Shown: piece by piece, positions 26,445 to 36,597 of the stretch
How positions within the stretch are numbered: position 1 is the stretch's first letter
Layout of the letters: the number at the start of each line of letters is the position of its first letter
Assembly (NCBI RefSeq): GCF_001730525.1
Contig: NZ_MDFN01000030.1
Span: 1-64,000, forward strand
Direction: 5' to 3'
DNA: 64,000 bases
DNA from: Arcticibacter eurypsychrophilus
GTDB lineage: Bacteria > Bacteroidota > Bacteroidia > Sphingobacteriales > Sphingobacteriaceae
Notes under the pieces: model-generated
What the model saw: the letters and a program-made list of their open reading frames with translations, nothing else
Database searches by the model: none
Told to the model about the DNA's origin: nothing
Position numbers and translations under genes: made by a program

Positions 26445-27710
26445 TTAAAGTGTCTTACGGTGAAAAGACTGCGGTTTTTCTCTTGGCTTAAAACTTCTTT
26501 TCTTTGCTGCTGCGGCTAAATTAATTTTAGTTTTCGCTCTTTTAACAGAAGAAGCATCCATCAGTTTATTAAAAAACATCGGGTAAGGATGATCTTCAAC
26601 CAATGGAATGTCCTGTTGAGTAAGTTTTAAGATATCATGCAGGAATGGGCGATCTTCTTCATCGCAGAATGACCATGCTGTTCCGCTTGCTCCTGCTCTT
26701 CCTGTACGTCCGATCCGGTGAACATAAGTTTCCGGAACATTAGGAAGGTCGAAATTGATTACATTTTTCAGTTCATCTACATCAATACCACGTGCTGCAA
26801 TATCTGTAGCTACCAATACACGCAAAGTTCCGGCTTTAAAACTTGTTAATGCACGCTGACGCGCATTTTGAGATTTATTTCCATGAATAGCTTCTGCATT
26901 GATGCTTGCTCTTTCGAGTACTTTTACCAGTTTATCTGCACCATGTTTGGTCTTGGTAAATACCAAAACGTTCTCGATGGATTTATCCTGTAAAAGATGG
27001 ATAAGTAGATTAGGCTTATTTTTCTTCTCTACGGAATAGATTGCTTGCGTAATCTTTTCCACTGTAGAAGATACCGGAGATACTTCTACCCGTACGGGGT
27101 TGGATAAAATGGTATTAGCCAGGTTAGAGATCTCAGAAGGCATGGTAGCTGAAAAGAACAGGGTCTGTCTTTTAGCCGGGATTTTAGAAATGATCTTTTT
27201 TACATCATTTACAAAACCCATATCCAGCATGCGATCGGCCTCATCAAGGACAAATATTTGGATGTGCTGTAAATTAACCAGACGTTGAGAAACAAGATCC
27301 AGAAGTCTTCCAGGGGTAGCAATTAAAACGTCTACTCCTTTATTGATTTCTTCTACTTGTTTTCCTTGAGAAACACCACCGAATATAACGGCTTGTCTTA
27401 GACCGGTAAATTTTCCGTAAGACTGAAAACTTTCCTTAATTTGAATGGCAAGCTCGCGGGTAGGTGTTAGAATAAGTGCCCTGATGTCTCTACGGGTACT
27501 TTTCTGAATAGGTTGTGCACTTAATAGCTGTAACATCGGCAATGCGAACGCTGCCGTTTTTCCTGTACCTGTTTGTGCGCAACCCAATAGATCTTTTTGT
27601 TGTAAAACGATGGGGATGGCCTTTTCCTGGATAGGAGTTGGATGTGTATAACCTTCTGCACTCAGAGCTTTTAGAAGTGGCTCTATGAGATTTAATTCTT
27701 TAAATGACAA
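26445..27710 (-). CDS. rhlE: DEAD-box RNA helicase, RhlE type
   Basis: A 421-residue ATP-dependent RNA helicase. All core motifs are visible in order: Q motif YTHPTPIQEKAIP, Walker A AQTGTGKT, PTRELAIQ, DEAD in VLDEADRMLDMGF, SAT in FFSATMP, and motif VI YVHRIGRTGRAG. A short basic C-terminal tail (RSFKPREKPQSFHRK) suits RNA binding. Such enzymes act in ribosome assembly and RNA turnover, notably in the cold. It is transcribed alone, bounded by the bidirectional terminator. Confidence 0.93.
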   Translation of the reverse strand: MSFKELNLIEPLLKALSAEGYTHPTPIQEKAIPIVLQQKDLLGCAQTGTGKTAAFALPMLQLLSAQPIQKSTRRDIRALILTPTRELAIQIKESFQSYGKFTGLRQAVIFGGVSQGKQVEEINKGVDVLIATPGRLLDLVSQRLVNLQHIQIFVLDEADRMLDMGFVNDVKKIISKIPAKRQTLFFSATMPSEISNLANTILSNPVRVEVSPVSSTVEKITQAIYSVEKKNKPNLLIHLLQDKSIENVLVFTKTKHGADKLVKVLERASINAEAIHGNKSQNARQRALTSFKAGTLRVLVATDIAARGIDVDELKNVINFDLPNVPETYVHRIGRTGRAGASGTAWSFCDEEDRPFLHDILKLTQQDIPLVEDHPYPMFFNKLMDASSVKRAKTKINLAAAAKKRSFKPREKPQSFHRKTL

Positions 27711-27948
27711 AATTGTTGATTTTTTTTAATGTGATGTATCGTATTTGCCCTCGAATACTTTGTTATATTACAGGAGCTTTCTGAATGAATAGTATGATTC
27801 AAAACAGTTTTTACGACTCAAAGATACGAAATTATTACATCTTAGCAATTAGAACTGAGCAACACTCTGAAAATGAGTCAATTTTAACAAAAGTAAGACA
27901 ACTAATCATTTTTAATTATACTTGCGTTGATAAACTGACATACATATC

Positions 27949-28926
27949 ATGGCAACATTATATCCGCTAAAATTTAAAACTATATTTAAAGACAAGATCT
28001 GGGGAGGCGAAAAGATTCGTACCTACCTTGGAAAAGATTTTAGTCCGCTGCCTAATTGTGGTGAGACCTGGGAAGTATCAGGTGTAAAAAGTGACGTTTC
28101 TGTGGTACAGAATGGCCCCCTTGAGGGACAAACCCTGGCGGCGTTACTGGAAACCCATCAGGAAGAGCTGGTAGGCAAAAAGGTTTACGAACGCTTTGGC
28201 AATGAATTCCCTTTACTGATTAAATTTATTGATGCTAATGAAGATCTGTCTATTCAGGTACATCCGAACGATGCATTAGCACGTAAAAGACATAATTCCT
28301 TTGGAAAAACAGAAATGTGGTATGTGCTTCAGGCTGATGAGGGTGCATCCTTAATTGCTGGATTCAATCAGCCTTTGGATCAGGAGATCTATCTGGAGAA
28401 ATTTAATAGTGGTCATCTGATTGACATCCTGAATAAGGAAGAGGTAAAAGCGGGTGATGTATTCTTTTTACCTGCTGGACGGGTTCATACTATCGGTAAA
28501 GGTTTACTGATTGCTGAAATACAGCAGACTTCTGATATTACCTACCGGATTTATGATTTTGACCGTGTAGATGATAAGGGTAACAAACGTGAATTGCATA
28601 CCGAAGATGCTTTGGCTGCTATCGATTATAATTTTTATCCGGAGTACAAGTCGCTTTACAAGGAAAAGCTGAATGAACCGGTAGAGGTTGTCACTTGCCC
28701 CTATTTCACGACCAATATCCTTGAATATACCGAATCTGTTTCACGCGATTATGCTGCAAAGGATTCATTTGTGATCCATGTATGTGTTGCAGGATCTTAT
28801 ACCTTATTATATGGGGAAGAGAGTTTGAAGGTAAGTATGGGTGATTGCATTCTTATCCCGGCTTCTATTGACCGTGTAACCTTACATGCACAGAAAGGGT
28901 TTAAAATATTAGAGTCTTATGTATAA
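27949..28926 (+). CDS. manA: mannose-6-phosphate isomerase, class I
   Basis: A 325-residue cupin-type zinc enzyme that interconverts mannose 6-phosphate and fructose 6-phosphate, feeding GDP-sugar and glycan synthesis. Zinc ligands are visible in LSIQVHPND (Gln, His), KTEMWYVLQ (Glu) and PAGRVHTIG (His). The short bacterial form is the expected length. A TATACTTG element about 25 bp upstream is a candidate promoter. A strong hairpin terminator overlaps its last codons. Confidence 0.93.
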   Translation: MATLYPLKFKTIFKDKIWGGEKIRTYLGKDFSPLPNCGETWEVSGVKSDVSVVQNGPLEGQTLAALLETHQEELVGKKVYERFGNEFPLLIKFIDANEDLSIQVHPNDALARKRHNSFGKTEMWYVLQADEGASLIAGFNQPLDQEIYLEKFNSGHLIDILNKEEVKAGDVFFLPAGRVHTIGKGLLIAEIQQTSDITYRIYDFDRVDDKGNKRELHTEDALAAIDYNFYPEYKSLYKEKLNEPVEVVTCPYFTTNILEYTESVSRDYAAKDSFVIHVCVAGSYTLLYGEESLKVSMGDCILIPASIDRVTLHAQKGFKILESYV

Positions 28927-28944
28927 GACTCTAATATTTTTTTA
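28903..28944 (+). terminator. terminator overlapping the end of manA
   Basis: Arms 28903-28920 and 28923-28940 are perfectly complementary over 18 bp and followed by T residues. The left arm is coding (last residues of ManA) and the TAA stop lies in the right arm. Confidence 0.85.
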
Positions 28945-29174
28945 GTTTTCTAAAGCCTGGTAGGCCAACGCTCTGAACTTATCGTAAACATCCCCTTTAG
29001 GGGGGTTGTTGCGTAAAGATCAAGCAGAGTAGTTTCTTTTGTGGATCTATCCTAAAGTTCATTGTCGGATAAGAGACAGTAATGGTTGGGAAAAAGTATA
29101 ATTTACAATTTATGTTAATAAATCAAACATTTATGCTTTTTAACAATTATTGATTTGAACTAAATACATTTAAC

Positions 29175-32100
29175 TTGAGAAGATTCGGTACCCTCACCTT
29201 AAAAATCATTCTGTGGATCATTGGGATTTTAATTTTTCTGGTTCTTTTAGTATTTGTCCTGATTCGTGTTCCGGCTGTTCAAAATTTTGCAAAAAAAAAG
29301 GTTGTAAGTTACCTGGAGGGTAAGATTGGTACGAAGGTAGAGATTAATAAGATTAGCCTGGACTTGCCTAAACTGATTGTACTGGAAGACATTTATTTCG
29401 AAGATCAGAAGAAAGATACCTTGTTGGCGGGAGATACGCTAAAAGTAAACATCAGCTTATTAAAGCTGCTTGATAATAAACTTGAAATTAATGAAATTGA
29501 CCTAAGAGGTATTACGGCTAATATTCAGCGTGGATCCGATAGTGCATTCAATTTTGACTATATCATGAAGGCTTTTGTGAGCGAGCAAAAAAAAGAGCCT
29601 GAGCCGGTTGATACTTCATCTACCATGAAGTTTTCGCTGGATAAAATTAACCTGGACCGGATTAAAGTAAGTTTTAAAGATGCTCCATCAGCAAATGATG
29701 TTTATTTTTCTATTGGTCACTTTGACACCCGGGTAAAGGAATTTGATCTGGATAAGATGAAGTTCAGTATCCCCAAAATAGTACTTTCGGGAGTCAATGC
29801 GAGGGTAATTCAGAGTAAGCCTGCCGTAGTTGCAAAATCAGTTGCGGTGCATGAAGCGGAAAGTGCTGAGCCTATGAACCTCGATCTGCAACTAGGAACC
29901 ATTGATCTTTCTAAGATAAAGGTATACTATCAGAATGATGTGTCAGCGATGAAAGCGGATGTAAACCTGGGTTCTCTTGCTGTTGAATCTGATCAGATCG
30001 ATATGAAGAATCAGCATATCGCTTTGAATAAGCTTGATTTGAGTAATTCTTCAATTTTATTTCAGCTTGGGAAAAGTCAGCAGGCTAAGTTGGTGGCTTC
30101 AGAAACCGTAAAAACTACAGAGGCGACAGCTAACAACTGGAAGTTTGATACCAAAGACCTGAATCTGGGCAATAACAATATCCGCTTTGATAACTTCAAC
30201 ATGCCCATGCAAAAGAAGGGGATGGATTTCGCTCATATGGATATTAAGGACTTGAATTTAAGTTTGAATGACCTTGCTTATTCTGTAGACACCATTTCAG
30301 GGAAAATCAATTCAGGCACGTTTAAGGATAAAAGTGGGTTTAACCTGTTGAAGTTTGAAACGAAATTCTTTTATGGACCTAAAGAAGCCTATTTGAAAGA
30401 CCTGCTGATTCAGACTCCTTATACCAGCATTAGTAATAATATCAGAGTTACTTATCCTTCTATAGCCAGCATCTCTAAGAATTTGGGTGAACTTGGGGTG
30501 GAAGCGAACTTGATTAAAACTAAGATTGGATTCAAAGATATCTTAATTCTGGCTCCGGATCTGGTTAATACAGTTCCCCTTAAAGGTAATCCAAATGCGG
30601 TACTGAATATAAATGGCAAGGTGAAAGGTAAGGTGAAAAATCTGGAGATTGAAAATCTTCAGATCTCAGGATTGGGAGGTACGATCATTAAGGCCTCCGC
30701 TAAGACCAGGGGGTTACCGGATATGAATAAGGCTTGGTTGGACATTAAAATTGATGAGTTTAGCACCAGAAGGTCCGATATTCTCGCATTAGTTCCAAAA
30801 GGTACCATTCCTGCAAATATCCGGATTCCTGAATCGATTAAGTTGACGGGCAAGTTTAAAGGTGGAATGACCAATTTCAGTACAGACTTAAACCTTTTTT
30901 CAAGCTTTGGAAGTGCGAAAACTATTGCGACGTATAATGCGCTGGTTAAAGGCCGGGAATCTTATAAAGCTAATGTACGGATCTTCAATTTTGACGTCGG
31001 AAGGATGATCAAAAATGATAGTATCGGGCGGATTACACTGGCGGCAAATGTGGTAGGGAATGGATTGAATCCTAAAACGATGCGAGCCAGGGCAGTTGCT
31101 AAAGTGATTAAAGCGGAATACAACCACTATACCTACCGGAACTTTTCTTTTGATGGTTCTGCCAGCAGAGGAAATATGATGGTGAAGGCTGATATGCCTG
31201 ATCCAAACTTGAAGTTTAATTTGACTGCTTCGGCTAATATGTCGGGCACATATCCTGCGATTAAGTTGAACCTGGATCTGGACAGTGCAAATCTGAAGAA
31301 CCTACATTTTGTGAAAGAGGACATGCGTTTCCATGGTAAGTTGGTTGCCGATTTGCCTACTGCTGATCCTGACTATTTAAATGGGAGCATTCTGCTGACT
31401 GAAGCGTTGTTTGCCAAAGCAGATCAGCGAATTGGTTTGGATACAGTGAGTATCATTTCCAGTGCTTCTGCGGATAGCAATACACTTCGTTTACGCTCGG
31501 AAGTGATGTCCGCCGACTTGAAAGGAAAGTATAAATTGACGCAATTAGGTACTGCAGTGCAGGATCTGATTGGCAAATATTATACAATAGGTTTGAAGGC
31601 TAAACCGGTAAAATATGGGCCGCAAAAATTGATCTTTAATGCAAAAATTGCCAATGGGCCTTTGATTCAAAAGTTTGTGCCGGATTTGAAAGAACTTGCG
31701 ACCATTGTTTTGAATGGAGATTTTGACAGTCAGAAAAGGCAACTGAATGTAAATGGTTCGATACCCCGTATTTTGTATGGCACAAATGACCTGAGTAATT
31801 TCCAGATGAAGATCAACACAGCGGACAGTACGCTGAATTATGCATTGATGCTAGATAAGATTACAACAGGCTCTATGCAACTTCTTAAGGCTAGTGTTGC
31901 CGGAAATGTGAGGAATAATACGATTACGACTGCGATCCAGACCCAGGACAATAAGGGTCGGGCTGATTATCGGATTGCTGGTGCGCTAAAGGCTTTGCAG
32001 GACGCTTTTCAGTTTAGTTTGAATCCGGATGGATTAGTTTTAAATCATACGCCATGGAAAGTAAGTCAGAATAATGCCATTCTCTTTGGAGGAAAAGGGA

Positions 32101-34220
32101 TAGAGGCAACGAACTTTGTCTTATCCAACAATAATCAGCAATTAAGTATCAATACGAGTCCACCGGGACTTAATAACCCTTTGGTAATTGACTTTAAAAA
32201 TTTCCAGATTGAAACGTTAACCAATATAGCGAAACAAGATTCCCTATTGGCTGGTGGTACAATAAACGGGAATGCACAAGTGCGCAATTTCAATACAACT
32301 CCTGTATTTACTTCGGATATGACGGTGAGCAATTTCAGCTTCATGGGTGATACCGTAGGAAATATAGCTCTAAAAGTCAATAATGAGCAGGCAAACACTT
32401 TTGCAGCGGACGTTAAGATTACAGGACAAGGGAATCAGGTTAACCTGAATGGCTTATATTATACCAACAATAGCAGCTTTGACATGAAGCTCGACATTGC
32501 CAACCTTAATATGAAGAGTATTGAAGGTTTTACTATGGGGAGTGTGAAAGAAACAAAAGGTTTTATGAAGGGGAACCTGGATATTACCGGCACCACTACT
32601 GCACCTGCCATACGAGGAGGAATTGACTTTAAGGAAGTAGCCTTTAATGTGACGATGCTGAACTCCTATTTTAAAATTCAGGACAATGCGAGGATTGGTT
32701 TTACGGAGGATGGGATTACGTTTAACGACTTTGCCCTGATTGACTCCGCTAATAACAAAGCGCAGCTTTTAGGAACTGTATATACGAAAACGTATACAGA
32801 CTTCCGTTTTGACCTGAAATTAAATGCAAATAACTTCAAGCTTATTAACTCAGCAGCAAAAGATAATGACCTGTTTTATGGAAAGTTATTTATTGATACC
32901 CGTTTAGGAATTAAGGGAACAGTAGCTGCTCCTGCTGTGGATGGATCTTTAAAAATCGATCCGAAAACGGACTTCACTTTAGTGCTTCCTGCCAGTGATC
33001 CGGGAATTCAGGACAGGGCAGGCATTGTTGAATTTGTGGATAAAGATAATCCACAGCTTGCAAAGGTGTTTAAAGATCCTGCTGATACTTTAAATTCTTC
33101 TGCGATTACAGGAATGGATGTCTCAGTGAACATCGAACTGGATAAAGAAGCGCAACTCAACGTTTTGGTGGATCCTGCAAATGGGGATATGTTGCGGCTT
33201 AAAGGTGCGGCACAGTTAAACGGGGGTATTGACCCTAGCGGTAAGGTTAGTTTAACAGGTAACCTTACTGTAGAAGAAGGTTCTTATGACTTAAGCTTAA
33301 GCTTTCTTAAAAGAAAATTCTTAATCAAAAAAGGAAGTACTCTAACCTGGAACGGAGAGCCGATGATGGCTGATGCGGATATTACTGCAACGTACGTGGT
33401 CAATACAGCTCCTATTGATTTGGTGGAACAACAATTGGGCTCTGTGGCACAGACTACGCTTAATACCTATAAACAGAAACTTCCATTTAATGTGAACCTG
33501 ATGTTAAAAGGAGAACTGATGAAACCAACGATTACTTTTGACATCATTCTGCCGGAAGCAAACTATAATGTTGCCACAGAAGTGATTACTAATGTGAATG
33601 GCAGATTGACGCAGCTAAGAACAGAGCCTTCGGAGTTGAATAAACAGGTATTTGCGGTATTGTTATTGAACCGTTTTATATCGGATAATCCTTTTGCGAG
33701 CAGTGCTGGTGGCGGTGGTCTGGAATCTTCTGCCAGACAAAGTGTAAGTCGCCTGTTATCGGATCAGCTGAATAACCTGGCCGGTGATATGATTGGTGGT
33801 GTGCAGCTGGAATTTGATCTGCAGTCATCGGAAGATTATACGACCGGACAAATGGCTAACCGTACGGATTTGAACGTAGGTTTATCCAAGCGATTGCTTA
33901 ACGATCGTTTGAAGGTAACGGTGGGTAGCAATTTTGAATTAGAAGGTCCTCAGCAACAAAACCGAAAGACCAGTAATATAGCGGGTGATATTCAAGCGGA
34001 ATACCAGCTCAGCAATAATGGCCGGTATATGTTACGGGCTTACCAAAAAAATCAATATCAGGTAGCACTTCAGGGACAAGTTATTGAAACAGGTGTAGGA
34101 TTTGTAATTAGCATGGATTACAATCAGTTTAAAGAAATATTCGGAACAAAAACAAGAGAAGAAAAGAGACGTCAGCGTGCTCGAAAATCGGCTAATGAAA
34201 CTACTAAAGAGAATGACTAA
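29175..34220 (+). CDS. tamB: TamB-like translocation and assembly protein
   Basis: A 1,681-residue giant with one N-terminal membrane anchor (about residues 9-31) and then a long repetitive beta-rich periplasmic region. The C-terminal DUF490/TamB domain follows (from about 1,300, with VEEGSYDLSLSFLKRKFLIK and LLLNRFISDNPFA). TamB proteins bridge the inner membrane to an Omp85 partner and are implicated in outer-membrane protein assembly and lipid transport. The partner gene overlaps its end by 8 bp. The start is TTG at 29175 (RRFGTLTLKII), which keeps the basic stretch before the membrane helix. Confidence 0.93.
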   Translation: MRRFGTLTLKIILWIIGILIFLVLLVFVLIRVPAVQNFAKKKVVSYLEGKIGTKVEINKISLDLPKLIVLEDIYFEDQKKDTLLAGDTLKVNISLLKLLDNKLEINEIDLRGITANIQRGSDSAFNFDYIMKAFVSEQKKEPEPVDTSSTMKFSLDKINLDRIKVSFKDAPSANDVYFSIGHFDTRVKEFDLDKMKFSIPKIVLSGVNARVIQSKPAVVAKSVAVHEAESAEPMNLDLQLGTIDLSKIKVYYQNDVSAMKADVNLGSLAVESDQIDMKNQHIALNKLDLSNSSILFQLGKSQQAKLVASETVKTTEATANNWKFDTKDLNLGNNNIRFDNFNMPMQKKGMDFAHMDIKDLNLSLNDLAYSVDTISGKINSGTFKDKSGFNLLKFETKFFYGPKEAYLKDLLIQTPYTSISNNIRVTYPSIASISKNLGELGVEANLIKTKIGFKDILILAPDLVNTVPLKGNPNAVLNINGKVKGKVKNLEIENLQISGLGGTIIKASAKTRGLPDMNKAWLDIKIDEFSTRRSDILALVPKGTIPANIRIPESIKLTGKFKGGMTNFSTDLNLFSSFGSAKTIATYNALVKGRESYKANVRIFNFDVGRMIKNDSIGRITLAANVVGNGLNPKTMRARAVAKVIKAEYNHYTYRNFSFDGSASRGNMMVKADMPDPNLKFNLTASANMSGTYPAIKLNLDLDSANLKNLHFVKEDMRFHGKLVADLPTADPDYLNGSILLTEALFAKADQRIGLDTVSIISSASADSNTLRLRSEVMSADLKGKYKLTQLGTAVQDLIGKYYTIGLKAKPVKYGPQKLIFNAKIANGPLIQKFVPDLKELATIVLNGDFDSQKRQLNVNGSIPRILYGTNDLSNFQMKINTADSTLNYALMLDKITTGSMQLLKASVAGNVRNNTITTAIQTQDNKGRADYRIAGALKALQDAFQFSLNPDGLVLNHTPWKVSQNNAILFGGKGIEATNFVLSNNNQQLSINTSPPGLNNPLVIDFKNFQIETLTNIAKQDSLLAGGTINGNAQVRNFNTTPVFTSDMTVSNFSFMGDTVGNIALKVNNEQANTFAADVKITGQGNQVNLNGLYYTNNSSFDMKLDIANLNMKSIEGFTMGSVKETKGFMKGNLDITGTTTAPAIRGGIDFKEVAFNVTMLNSYFKIQDNARIGFTEDGITFNDFALIDSANNKAQLLGTVYTKTYTDFRFDLKLNANNFKLINSAAKDNDLFYGKLFIDTRLGIKGTVAAPAVDGSLKIDPKTDFTLVLPASDPGIQDRAGIVEFVDKDNPQLAKVFKDPADTLNSSAITGMDVSVNIELDKEAQLNVLVDPANGDMLRLKGAAQLNGGIDPSGKVSLTGNLTVEEGSYDLSLSFLKRKFLIKKGSTLTWNGEPMMADADITATYVVNTAPIDLVEQQLGSVAQTTLNTYKQKLPFNVNLMLKGELMKPTITFDIILPEANYNVATEVITNVNGRLTQLRTEPSELNKQVFAVLLLNRFISDNPFASSAGGGGLESSARQSVSRLLSDQLNNLAGDMIGGVQLEFDLQSSEDYTTGQMANRTDLNVGLSKRLLNDRLKVTVGSNFELEGPQQQNRKTSNIAGDIQAEYQLSNNGRYMLRAYQKNQYQVALQGQVIETGVGFVISMDYNQFKEIFGTKTREEKRRQRARKSANETTKEND

Positions 34221-36495
34221 ACGATATATAAAATACTTCTTGTTACTCTGTGTAGCGTTTCTTGCTGCATGTAATGTGACGAAAAATGTTCCCGAAGGTG
34301 ATTTTCTGTATACTGGTGCAAAGGTTAAAATTGAAGACAAGGACCTGAAGAAAAAAGATAAAAAGATCTTGGAACCCGACCTGACCAGTTTATTAAGGCC
34401 TAAACCGAATATGTCTATTTTGGGGATCAGGCCCAAAATATGGATCTATAATATTACCAAAAACGCGAAGAAAGGACCGTTGAAATGGATTAAAAAGTAC
34501 GGTGAGCCCCCTGTATTATTCAGTTCGGTAAAGGTAGATTACAATCGGGATATCGTTTCTAACAGGCTTGAAAATAAAGGTTTTTTTGTGGCTAGCACGA
34601 ATGCGGATACCACTATACATGGTAAAAAAGCTTCTCTTACTTATCAGGCTTTGGCTGGACCGCGATATCTGATTAAAACCGTTAATTTTACTACGGATAG
34701 TTCTGACCTTGGAAAAGCAGTACATGCTACAGCTGAGGATAGCCAGTTAAAAGTTGGCGACAGTTATGACCTTGATGTCATTAAACTGGAACGTGAACGG
34801 ATCGACTCCCGGCTGAAAGAACAGGGATTTTACTACTTTAGCCCGGAGAATCTTATTGTTCAGATTGACAGTACTACAGCCGATCACAAGGTTGATTTGT
34901 ATATGAACATCAAAGACGCAACTACTGAAAAAGCGAAGGATATTTACAAGATCAATAACATTTTTATCTATCCTAACTTTAAACTTAGGGACACTGTACA
35001 GGGAAAAAGTCCGGAAGCTGTGAAGTATAAGGACTTTTATGTCATTGACCGGACGAATATGTTCAAACCTGCTGTATTTGAACGGACTATGTTCTTTTAT
35101 AAGGGGGACACCTATAATCGTGCAGATCATAATTTGTCTTTAAGCAGATTGACCAGTTTGGGTACTTTCAAGTTTGTTAAGAATCAATTTATAGAATCGG
35201 ACACGACGAAAAAGGCACTGGACGCCTATTATTACCTCACTCCTATGGCTAAAAAGTCTATTCGGGCAGAGGTAACGGGAAGAACAAATTCAGCTAATTT
35301 TACCGGATCGGAATTTACATTAAGCTGGCGGAACAGGAATGCTTTCCGGGGTGCGGAACTGCTAACTCTATCTGCTTATGTGGCCACTGATGTACAAGTA
35401 TCGGGCAATAATAGCGGAGACGGGATTTTTAGATATGGTACAGAGGCCAACCTCAGTATTCCACGTTTCCTTACTCCTTTTAAACTGAATACGAGTAGTG
35501 CTTATATTCCACGTACACGGTTTGTTTTGGGGTATGACCGCCTGGAAAGAAAGAACAGTTACAAGTTAAATTCATTTCGTACCTCGGTGGGTTACACCTG
35601 GAAAGAGAGTTTGGAAAAGGAACATCAGCTGACCGTTTTAGGGGTAACTTATGTACATGCCCCATTTGTATCTCCAGCTTATGACACATTGGCTCAAACT
35701 AATTCTACTTATAGAAATGCGATTCAAGATCAGTTTATAATTGGCCCTAACTATAATTTCAATTATACGAACACCCACCGTGCTTATAAAAAGAATACCT
35801 TTTATTTCAATGCGAATCTGGATATGTCTGCTAATTTATTGGGCTTAATTCAGGGGGCAAAGGTAGAAAATGAAAAGAAATTATTCAACACCCCCTATTC
35901 CCAATATGTAAGGGGTGAATTAGACTTCAGACACTATTATAAGTTGGGTATAAATTCACAATGGGCATCTCGACTAATTATGGGTTATGGTCAAGCGTAC
36001 GGGAACTCGCGATCATTACCATTTGTTAAGCAGTTTTTTATTGGCGGCACGAATAGTTTAAGAGCATTCCGTGCAAGGTCTCTGGGTCCGGGGGTATATC
36101 GTGATCCGGCGCAGGATTCCAATGATACCATAGCAGCCGATCAATCCGGAGATATTAAGCTGGAATTTAACACCGAATTCAGGCCTAAATTATTCAGTAT
36201 TGTAAGAGGAGCCTTGTTCCTGGATGCCGGTAACATCTGGTTACTAAATAATGATACTAACCGATCCGGTGCTAAGTTTACTAAAGATTTTATGAAAGAG
36301 CTTGCCGTAGGAACAGGAGCCGGAGTAAGGATTGATGCCTCCATATTAATTTTACGTCTTGACCTGGCATTTCCTCTCCGGAAGCCATGGTTGCCTGAAG
36401 GTGAACGCTGGGTATTTGATGAAATCAATTTCGGAAACAAGGAATGGAGAAAAGACAATCTAGTGTTAAATTTAGCAATTGGGTATCCATTCTAA
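34213..36495 (+). CDS. tamL: TamL-type Omp85 lipoprotein (BamA/TamA family)
   Basis: A 760-residue outer-membrane protein. The ATG at 34213 (MTKRYIKYFLLL) gives a lipoprotein signal with lipobox FLAAC and lipidated Cys20. Earlier in-frame ATGs at 34177 and 34195 would break it. POTRA-like repeats occupy about 30-330. A 16-strand barrel follows with the Omp85 signature FFIGGTNSLRAFRARSLGPG and a C-terminal aromatic end (LAIGYPF). In Bacteroidota the lipidated TamA relative TamL pairs with TamB. The overlap ATGACTAA with tamB implies coupled expression. Confidence 0.93.
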   Translation: MTKRYIKYFLLLCVAFLAACNVTKNVPEGDFLYTGAKVKIEDKDLKKKDKKILEPDLTSLLRPKPNMSILGIRPKIWIYNITKNAKKGPLKWIKKYGEPPVLFSSVKVDYNRDIVSNRLENKGFFVASTNADTTIHGKKASLTYQALAGPRYLIKTVNFTTDSSDLGKAVHATAEDSQLKVGDSYDLDVIKLERERIDSRLKEQGFYYFSPENLIVQIDSTTADHKVDLYMNIKDATTEKAKDIYKINNIFIYPNFKLRDTVQGKSPEAVKYKDFYVIDRTNMFKPAVFERTMFFYKGDTYNRADHNLSLSRLTSLGTFKFVKNQFIESDTTKKALDAYYYLTPMAKKSIRAEVTGRTNSANFTGSEFTLSWRNRNAFRGAELLTLSAYVATDVQVSGNNSGDGIFRYGTEANLSIPRFLTPFKLNTSSAYIPRTRFVLGYDRLERKNSYKLNSFRTSVGYTWKESLEKEHQLTVLGVTYVHAPFVSPAYDTLAQTNSTYRNAIQDQFIIGPNYNFNYTNTHRAYKKNTFYFNANLDMSANLLGLIQGAKVENEKKLFNTPYSQYVRGELDFRHYYKLGINSQWASRLIMGYGQAYGNSRSLPFVKQFFIGGTNSLRAFRARSLGPGVYRDPAQDSNDTIAADQSGDIKLEFNTEFRPKLFSIVRGALFLDAGNIWLLNNDTNRSGAKFTKDFMKELAVGTGAGVRIDASILILRLDLAFPLRKPWLPEGERWVFDEINFGNKEWRKDNLVLNLAIGYPF

Positions 36496-36597
36496 TGTTT
36501 AAACAAAATTTGTGTTACATTTAATGAATTCTATCGAATAGGTTAGGGGATTTATTTAAATTGCCTAACTTTTATTACATACTAAATTACCTAAAAC

